This document shows, piece by piece, positions 55,401 to 64,000 of a DNA stretch of 64,000 nucleotides. Where the stretch lies: NCBI GenBank assembly GCA_024500155.1, contig CM044858.1, forward strand, positions 24,353,795 through 24,417,794. Reading direction: 5' to 3'. How positions within the stretch are numbered: the stretch's first letter is position 1; the number at the start of each line of letters is the position of its first letter. The notes beneath the pieces are model-generated. The model ran no database searches and was not told the DNA's origin. It was given only the letters and a program-made list of their open reading frames with translations. This stretch comes from Chenopodium formosanum (Eukaryota; Streptophyta; Magnoliopsida; Caryophyllales; Amaranthaceae). A program made the translations under genes and the position numbers.

Positions 55401-58400
55401 TGAATGTGTTTGACTTTCATTTGACTCAATTAGCTTTGTTGAAAGTGTTTGACTTTCATTTAACTCAATTAGCATTGTGGAATGCAATTGACTTTCATGT
55501 GATTCAAAAAGCTTTGTTTGAATGTATTTGACTTTCATTTGATTCTAAAAGCTTTGTTGAAAGTGTTTGACTTTCATTCGACTTAATTAGCTTAGTTGAA
55601 TGCATTTGACTTTCATTTGATTCAAAAAGCTTTATTTGAATGTTTTTGAGTTTCGTTTGACTCAATTAGATTTGTTGCTTGTGTTTGACTTTCATTTGAC
55701 TCAATTAGCATTGTGGAATGCAATTGACTTTCATTTGACTCAATTAGCATTGTGAAAAGCAATTGACTTTCATTTGATTCAAAAAGCTTTGTTTAAATGT
55801 ATTTGACTTTCATTTGATTCTAAAAGCTTTGTTGAAAGTGTTTGACTTTCATTTGACTCATTAAGCATTGTTGAATGCATTTGACTTTCCTTTATTTCAA
55901 AAAGCTTTGTTTGAATGTGTTTAACTTTCATTTGACTCAATTAGCTTTGTTGAATTTGTTTGACTTTCATTTGACTCTATTAGCATTGTGGAATGCAATT
56001 GACTTTCATTTGATTCAAAAAGCTTTGTTTGAATGTATTTGACTTTCATTTGATTCTAAAAGCTTTGTTGAAAGTGTTTGACTTTCATTTGACTCAATTA
56101 GATTTGTTGAATGCGTTTGACTTTCATTTTATTCAAAAAGCTTTGTTTGAATGTGTTTGACTTTAAGTTGACTAAATTAGCTTTGTTGAATGTGTTTGAC
56201 TTTCATTTGACTCAATTAGCATTGGGAAATGCAATTGACTTTCATTTGATTCAAAAAGCTTTGTTTGAATGTATTTGACTTTCATTTGATTCTAAAAGCT
56301 TTGTTGAAAGTGTTTGACTTTCATTTGACTCAATTAGATTTGTTGAATGCGTTTGACTTTCATTTTATTCAAGAAGCTTTGTTTGAATGTGTTTGACTTT
56401 AAGTTGACTAAATTAGCTTTGTTGAATGTGTTTGACTTTCATTGACTCAATTAGCATTGAGAAATGCAATTGACTTTCGTTGGATTCAAAAAGCTTTGTT
56501 TGAATGTGTTTGACTTTCATTTGACTCAATTAGCTTTGTTGAAAGTGTTTGACTTTCATTTGACTCAATTAGCATTGTGGAATGCAATTGACTTTCATTT
56601 GATTCAAAAAGCTTTGTTTGAATGTGTTTGACTTTCATTTGGCTCAATTAGCTTAGTTGAATGGGTTTGACTTTCATTTGACTCAATTAGCATTGTGGAA
56701 TGCAATGAACTTTCATTTGATTCAAAAAGCTTTGTTTGAATCTATTTGACTTTCATTTGATTCTAAAAGCTTTGTTGAAAGTGTTTGACTTTCATTCGAC
56801 TTAATTAGCTTAGTTGAATGCATTTGACTTTCATTTGATTCAAAAAGCTTGATTTGAATGTGTTTGAGTTTCGTTTGACTCAATTAGCTTTGTTACTTGT
56901 GTTTGACTTTCATTTGACTCAATTAGCATTGTGGAATGCAATTGACTTTCATTTGACTCAATTAGCATTGTGAAAAGCAATTGACTTTCATTTGATTCAA
57001 AAAGCTTTGTTTGAATGTATTTGACTTTCATTTGATTCTAAAAGCTTTGTTGAAAGTGTTTGACTTTCAATTTGACTCATTAAGCTTTGTTGAATGCATT
57101 TGACTTTCATTTATTTCAAAAAGCTTTGTTTGAATGTGTTTAACTTTCATTTGACTCAATTAGCTTTGTTGAATTTGTTTGACTTTCATTTGACTCTATT
57201 AGCATTGTGGAATGCAATTGACTTTCATTTGATTCAAAAAGCTTTGTATGAATGTATTTGACTTTCATTTGATTCTAAAAGCTTTGTTGAAAGTGTTTGA
57301 CTTTCATTTGACTCAATTAGCATTGTGGAATGCAATTGATTTTCATTTGACTCAATTAGCATTGTGAAAAGCAATTGACTTTCATTTGATTCAAAAAGCT
57401 TTGTTTGAATGTATTTGAATTTCATTTGATTCTCAAAGCTTTTTGAAAGTGTTTGACTTTCATTTGACTCATTAAGCTTTGTTGAATGCATTTGACTTTC
57501 ATTTAATTCAAAAAGCTTTGTTTGAATGTGTTTAACTTTCATTTGACTCAATTAGCTTTGTTGAATGTGTTTGACTTTCATTTGATTTAATTAGCACTTT
57601 GGAATGCAATTGACTTTCATTTAATTCAAAAAGCTTTGTTTGTATTTATTTGACTTTCATTTTATTCTAAAAGCTTTGTTGAAAGTGTTTGACTTTCATT
57701 TGACTCATTAAGCTTTGTTGAATGCATTTTACTTTCATTTTATTCAAAAAGCTTTGTTTGAATGTGTTTGACTTTAAGTTGACTAAATTAGCTTTGTTGA
57801 ATGTGTTTGACTTTCATTTGACTCAATTAGCATTGTCGAATGCAATTGACTTTCATTTGATTCAAAAAGCTTTGTTTGAATGTATTTGACTTTCATTTGA
57901 TTCAAAAAGCTTTATTTGAATATGTTTGAGTTTCGTTTGACTCAATTAGCTTTGTTGCTTGTGTTTGACCTTCATTTGACTCAATTAGCATTGTGGAATG
58001 CAATTGACTTTCATTTGACTCAATTAGCATTGTGAAAAGCAATTGACTTTCATTTGATTCAAAAAGCTTTGTTTGAATGTATTTGACTTTCATTTGATTC
58101 TAAAAGCTTTGTTGAAAATGTTTGACTTTCATTTGACTCATTATGCATTGTTGAATGCATTTGACTTTCATTTATTTCAAAAAGCTTTGTTTGAATGTGT
58201 TTAACTTTCATTTGACTCAAGTAGCTTTGTTGAATTTGTTTGACTTTCATTTGACTCTATTAGCATTGTGGAATGCAATTGAGTTTCATTTGATTCAAAA
58301 AGCTTTTTTTGAATGTATTTGACTTTCATTTGATTCAAAAAGCTTTGTTGAAAGTGTTTGACTTTCATTTGACTTAATTAGATTTGTTGAATGCGTTTGA

Positions 58401-61400
58401 CTTTCATTTTATTCAAGAAGCTTTGTTTGAATGTGTTTGACTTTAAGTTGACTAAATTAGCTTTGTTGAATGTGTTTGACTTTCATTGATTCAATTAGCA
58501 TTGAGAAATGCAATTGACTTTCGTTGGATTCAAAAAGCTTTGTTTGAATGTGTTTGACTTTCATTTGACTCAATTAGCTTTGTTGAAAGTGTTTGACTTT
58601 CATTTGACTCAATTAGCATTGTGGAATGCAATTGACTTTCATTTGATTCAAAAAGCTTTGTTTTAATGTATTTGACTTTCATTTGATTCTAAAAGCTTTG
58701 TTGAAAGTGTTTGACTTTCATTTGACTCATTAAGCATTGTTGAATGCATTTGACTTTCCTTTATTTCAAAAAGCTTTGTTTGAATGTGTTTAACTTTCAT
58801 TTGACTCAATTAGCTTTGTTGAATTTGTTTGACTTTCATTTGACTCTATTAGCATTGTGGAATGCAATTGACTTTCATTTGATTCAAAAAGCTTTGTTTG
58901 AATGTATTTCACTTTCATTTGATTCTAAAAGCTTTGTTGAAAGTGTTTGACTTTCATTTGACTCAATTAGATTTGTTGAATGCGTTTGACTTTCATTTTA
59001 TTCAAAAAGCTTTGTTTGAATGTGTTTGACTTTCATTTGATTCTAAAAGCTTTGTTGAAAGTGTTTGACTTTCATTTGACTCAATTAGCATTGTGGAATG
59101 CAATTGATTTTCATTTGACTCAATTAGCATTGTTAAAAGCAATTGACTTTCATTTGATTCAAAAAGCTTTGTTTGAATGTATTTGATTTTCATTTGATTC
59201 TCAAAGCTTTTTGAAAGTGTTTGACTTTCATTTGACTCATTAAGCTTTGTTGAATGCATTTGACTTTCATTTAATTCAAAAAGCTTTGTTTGAATGTGTT
59301 TAACTTTCATTTGACTCAATTAGCTTTGTTGAATGTGTTTGACTTTCATTTGACTCAATTAGCATTGGGAAATGCAATTGACTTTCATTTGATTCAAAAA
59401 GCTTTGTTTGAATGTATTTGACTTTCATTTGATTCTAAAAGCTTTGTTGAAAGTGTTTGACTTTCATTTGACTCAATTAGATTTGTTGAATGCGTTTGAC
59501 TTTCATTTTATTCAAGAAGCTTTGTTTGAATGTGTTTGACTTTAAGTTGACTAAATTAGCTTTGTTGAATGTGTTTGACTTTCATTGACTCAATTAGCAT
59601 TGAGAAATGCAATTGACTTTCGTTGGATTCAAAAAGCTTTGTTTGAATGTGTTTGACTTTCATTTGACTCAATTAGCTTTGTTGAAAGTGTTTGACTTTC
59701 ATTTGACTCAATTAGCATTGTGGAATGCAATTGACTTTCATTTGATTCAAAAAGCTTTGTTTTAATGTATTTGACTTTCATTTGATTCTAAAAGCTTTGT
59801 TGAAAGTGTTTGACTTTTATTTGACTCATTAAGCATTGTTGAATGCATTTGACTTTCCTTTATTTCAAAAAGCTTTGTTTGAATGTGTTTAACTTTCATT
59901 TGACTCAATTAGCTTTGTTGAATTTGTTTGACTTTCATTTGACTCTATTAGCATTGTGGAATGCAATTGACTTTCATTTGATTTAAAAAGCTTTGTTTGA
60001 ATGTATTTGACTTTCATTTGATTCTAAAAGCTTTGTTGAAAGTGTTTGACTTTCATTTGACTCAATTAGATTTGTTGAATGCGTTTGACTTTCATTTTAT
60101 TCAAAAAGCTTTGTTTGAATGTGTTTGACTTTAAGTTGACTAAATTAGCTTTGTTGAATGTGTTTGACTTTCATTTGACTCAATTAGCATTGGGAAATGC
60201 AATTGACTTTCATTTGATTCAAAAAGCTTTGTTTGAATGTATTTGACTTTCATTTGATTCTAAAAGCTTTGTTGAAAGTGTTTGACTTTCATTTGACTCA
60301 ATTAGATTTGTTGAATGCGTTTGACTTTCATTTTATTCAAGAAGCTTTGTTTGAATGTGTTTGACTTTAAGTTGACTAAATTAGCTTTGTTGAATGTGTT
60401 TGACTTTCATTGACTCAATTAGCATTGAGAAATGCAATTGACTTTCGTTGGATTCAAAAAGCTTTGTTTGAATGTGTTTGACTTTCATTTGACTCAATTA
60501 GCTTTGTTGAAAGTGTTTGACTTTCATTTGACTCAATTAGCATTGTGGAATGCAATTGACTTTCATTTGATTCAAAAAGCTTTGTTTGAATGTGTTTTAC
60601 TTTCATTTGGCTCAATTAGCTTAGTTGAATGGGTTTGACTTTCATTTGACTCAATTAGCATTGTGGAATGCAATGAATTTTCATTTGATTCAAAAAGCTT
60701 TGTTTGAATCTATTTGACTTTCATTTGATTCTAAAAGCTTTGTTGAAAGTGTTTGACTTTCATTCGACTTAATTAGCTTAGTTGAATGCATTTGACTTTC
60801 ATTTGATTCAAAAAGCTTGAATTGAATGTGTTTGAGTTTCGTTTGACTCAATTAGCTTTGTTGCTTGTGTTTGACTTTCATTTGACTCAATTAGCATTGT
60901 GGAATGCAATTGACTTTCATTTGACTCAATTAGCATTGTGAAAAGCAATTGACTTTCATTTGATTCAAAAAGCTTTGTTTGAATGTATTTGACTTTCATT
61001 TGATTCTAAAAGCTTTGTTGAAAGTGTTTGAATTTCATTTGACTCAATTAGATTTGTTGAATGCGTTTGACTTTCATTTTATTCAAAAAGCTTTGTTTGA
61101 ATGTGTTTGACTTTAAGTTGACTAAATTAGCTTTGTTGAATGTGTTTAAATTTCATTTGACTCAATTAGCATTGGGAAATGCAATTGACTTTCATTGGAT
61201 TCAAATAGCTTTGTTTGAATGTGTTTGACTTTCATTTGACTCAATTAGCTTTGTTGAAGGTGTTTGACTTTCATTTAACTCAATTAGCATTGTGGAATGC
61301 AATTGACTTTCATGTGATTCAAAAAGCTTTGTTTGAATGTATTTGACTTTCATTTGATTCTAAAAGCTTTGTTGAAAGTGTTTGACTTTCATTCGACTTA

Positions 61401-62610
61401 ATTAGCTTAGTTGAATGCATTTGACTTTCATTTGATTCAAAAAGCTTTGTTTGAATATGTTTGAGTTTCGTTTGACTCAATTAGCTTTGTTGCTTGTGTT
61501 TGACTTTCATTTGACTCAATTAGCATTGTGGAATGCAATTGACTTTCATTTGACTCAATTAGCATTGTGAAAAGCAATTCACTTTGATTTGATTCAAAAA
61601 GCTTTGTTTGAATGTATTTGACTTTCATTTGACTCTAAAAGCTTTGTTGAAAGTGTTTGACTTTCATTTGACTCATTAAGCTTTGTTGAATGCATTTGAC
61701 TTTCCTTTATTTCAAAAAGCTTTGTTTGAATGTGTTTAACTTTCATTTGACTCAATTAGCTTTTTTGAATTTGTTTGACTTTCATTTGACTCTATTAGCA
61801 TTGTGGAATGCAATTGACTTTCATTTGATTCAAAAAGCTTTGTTTGAATGTATTTGACTTTCATTTGATTCTAAAAGCTTTGTTGAAAGTGTTTGACTTT
61901 CATTTGACTCAATTAGATTTGTTGAATGCGTTTGACTTTCATTTTATTCAAGAAGCTTTGTTTGAATGTGTTTGACTTTAAGTTGACTAAATTAGCTTTG
62001 TTGAATGTGTTTGACTTTCATTGACTCAATTAGCATTGAGAAATGCAATTGACTTTCGTTGGATTCAAAAAGCTTTGTTTGAATGTGTTTGACTTTCATT
62101 TGACTCAATTAGCTTTGTTGAAAGTGTTTGACTTTCATTTGACTCAATTAGCATTGTGGAATGCAATTGACTTTCATTTGATTCAAAAAGCTTTGTTTGA
62201 ATGTGTTTGACTTTCATTTGGCTCAATTAGCTTAGTTGAATGGGTTTGACTTTCATTTGACTCAATTAGCATTGTGGAATGCAATGAACTTTCATTTGAT
62301 TCAAAAAGCTTTGTTTGAATCTATTTGACTTTCATTTGATTCTAAAAGCTTTGTTGAAAGTGTTTGACTTTCATTCGACTTAATTAGCTTAGTTGAATGC
62401 ATTTGACTTTCATTTGATTCAAAAAGCTTGATTTGAATGTGTTTGAGTTTCGTTTGACTCAATTAGCATTGTTCCTTGTGTTTGACTTTCATTTGACTCA
62501 ATTAGCATTGTGGAATGCAATTGACTTTCATTTGACTCAATTAGCATTGTGAAAAGCAATTGACTTTCATTTGATTCAAAAAGCTTTGTTTGAATGTATT
62601 TGACTTTCAT
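52490..62610. repeat. Recently amplified irregular higher-order satellite blocks
   Basis: A block marked by GGGAAATGCAATTGAC, TTCAAGAAGC and TTTAAGTTGACTAAATTAG starts near 52490, 53983, 56224, 59367 and 60192. Spacings are 1493, 2241, 3143 and 825 bp, so blocks were copied with different lengths attached. Copies differ by very few bases. Confidence 0.8.
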
Positions 62611-64000
62611 TTGATTCTAAAAGCTTTGTTGAAAGTGTTTGACTTTCATTTGACTCAATTAGCTTTGTTAAATGCATTTGACTTTCATTTGATTCAAAAA
62701 GCTTTGTTTGAATGTGTTTAACTTTAATTTGACTCAATTAGCTTTGATGAATGTGTTTGACTTTCATTTGACTCAATTAGAATTGTGGAATGGAATTGAC
62801 TTTCATTTGATTCAAAATGCTTTGTTTGAATGTATTTGACTTTCATTTGATTCTCAAAGCTTTTTTGAAAGTGTTTGACTTTCATTTGACTCAATTAGAT
62901 TTGTTGAATGCGTTTGACTTTCATCTTATTATAAAAGCTTTGTTTGAATGTGTTTGACTTTAAGCTGACTAAATTAGCTTTATTGAATGTGTTTCACTTT
63001 CATTTGACTCAATTAGCATTGGGAAATGCAATTGAATTTCATTTGATTCAAAAAGCTTTGTTTGAATGTGTTTGACTTTCATTTGACTCAATTAGCATTG
63101 TGGAATCCAATTGACTTTCATTTAGTTCAAAAAGCTTTGTTTGAACGGATTTGACTTTCATTTGAATCTAAAAGCTTTGTTGAAAGTGTTTGACTTTCAT
63201 TTGACTCAATTAGCTTTGTCGAATGAATTTGACTTTCATTTGATTCAAAAAGCTTTGTTTGAATGTGTTTGACTTTCATTTGACTCAATTAGCTTCGTTG
63301 AATGTGTTTGACTTTCATTTGGCTCAATTAGCATTGTGAATGCAATTGACTTTCATTTGATTCAAAAAGCTTTGTTTGAATGTATTTGACTTTCATTTGA
63401 CTCAATTAGCTTTGTTAAATGGGTTTGACTTTCATTTGACTCAATTAGCCTTGTGGAATGCAATGAACTTTCATTTGATTCAAAAAAGCTTTGTTTGAAT
63501 TTGTTTGACTTTCTTTTGACTCTATTAGCATTGTGGAATGCAATTGACTTTCATTTGATTCCAAAAGCGTTGTTTGAATCTATTTGACTTTCATTTGATT
63601 CTAAAAGCTTTGATGAAAGTGTTTGACTTTAATTTGACTCCGTTAGCTTAGTTGAATGCATTTGACTTTAATTTTTTTCCAAAAGCTTTGTTTGAATGTG
63701 TTTGACTTTTGTTTGACTCAATTAGCTTTGTTGAATGTGTTTGTCTTTGATTTGACTTAATTAGCATTGTGGAATGCAATTGACTTTCATCTGATTCAAA
63801 AAGCTTTGTTTGAATTTATTTGACTTTCATTTGATTCTAAAAGCGTTGTTGAAAGTGTTTGACTTTCATTTGACTCAGTTAGCTTAGTTGAATGCATTTG
63901 ACTTTCATTTTATTCAAAAAGCTTTGTTTGAATGTGTTTGACTTTCGTTTGACTCAATTAGCTTTGTTGATTGTGTTTCACTTTAATTTGACTCAATTAG

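Larger units (their letters stand above)
38944..64000. repeat. AT-rich 39/40-bp satellite, block 3
   Basis: The same monomer family with extra variants, such as AAAAACCTTT, GCTATGCGGAATGC, TTTAAGTTGACTAAATTAG, GAAAAGCAATTGAC and TTGAGTTTCG. From about 50 kb on, blocks of several monomers recur with very few changes. The array runs to the window end. No gene, RNA or mobile element was seen in these 25 kb. Confidence 0.97.

Noticed and set aside
21504..62610. Many 60-105 codon open frames in the satellite encoding ESNESQTHSTKL-like or FHLTQLALLNVFD-like repeats
   Set aside because: A 39-bp monomer is 13 codons and lacks stops in some frames; the 40-bp monomers end each frame after a few units. 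No promoter, start context or conservation beyond the DNA repeat.

Overview
This window is heterochromatic nuclear DNA from a flowering plant. The species cannot be named from the sequence. Two kinds of DNA fill it: a very AT-rich satellite with a 39/40-bp monomer (about 39 kb in three blocks), and three related Ty3/gypsy LTR retrotransposons inserted in it. The plant assignment rests on the Tat-lineage polyprotein (reverse transcriptase, RNase H, a second 'archaeal-type' RNase H, integrase), the CTATAAATAG TATA boxes and CACGTG G-boxes, and short GT-AG introns. No ordinary host gene, tRNA or rRNA gene was seen.

Layout: 1-2490 satellite. 2491-21401 is an OUTER Tat element lying on the minus strand, with 542-bp LTRs at 2491-3032 and 20860-21401 and a perfect 5-bp target duplication (GAATG). 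It is interrupted at 9798-17041 by a younger INNER element of the same family in the same orientation, with 561/558-bp LTRs and target duplication AACGT/AGCGT. 21402-32807 satellite. 32808 to about 38943 is ELEMENT 3, a diverged, 5'-truncated relative that keeps its 3' LTR, antisense gene and the end of integrase. About 38944-64000 satellite, with segmental duplications and recently amplified higher-order blocks.

How the genes work together: gag, protease and pol read leftward from the right-hand LTR. A second gene, the 'aORF', reads rightward from just inside the left-hand LTR. It has its own TATA box and five exons, and encodes a Transposase_28-like ('putative gypsy type transposon') protein with a coiled-coil and acidic tail. 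The exon lengths of the outer copy add up to a multiple of three, and all four intron positions recur in element 3. pol and the aORF converge on a 1.1-1.3 kb spacer rich in stem-loops. Several stems have changed sequence between the two elements while keeping their pairing.

Most notable: (1) the predicted aORF protein may begin MARTKRTARK (MARTMQTARD in element 3), almost the tail of histone H3 (ARTKQTARK); (2) the covarying hairpin ladder between the convergent genes; (3) an in-frame UAG-CAA-UCA, matching the leaky-stop context UAG-CAR-YYA, between protease and RT in both copies that retain this region; (4) a clean nested-insertion history. All elements are damaged by stops, frameshifts and deletions. 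The inner one lacks integrase, so any mobility would have needed proteins supplied in trans. Divergence values are counts by eye, not computed alignments.
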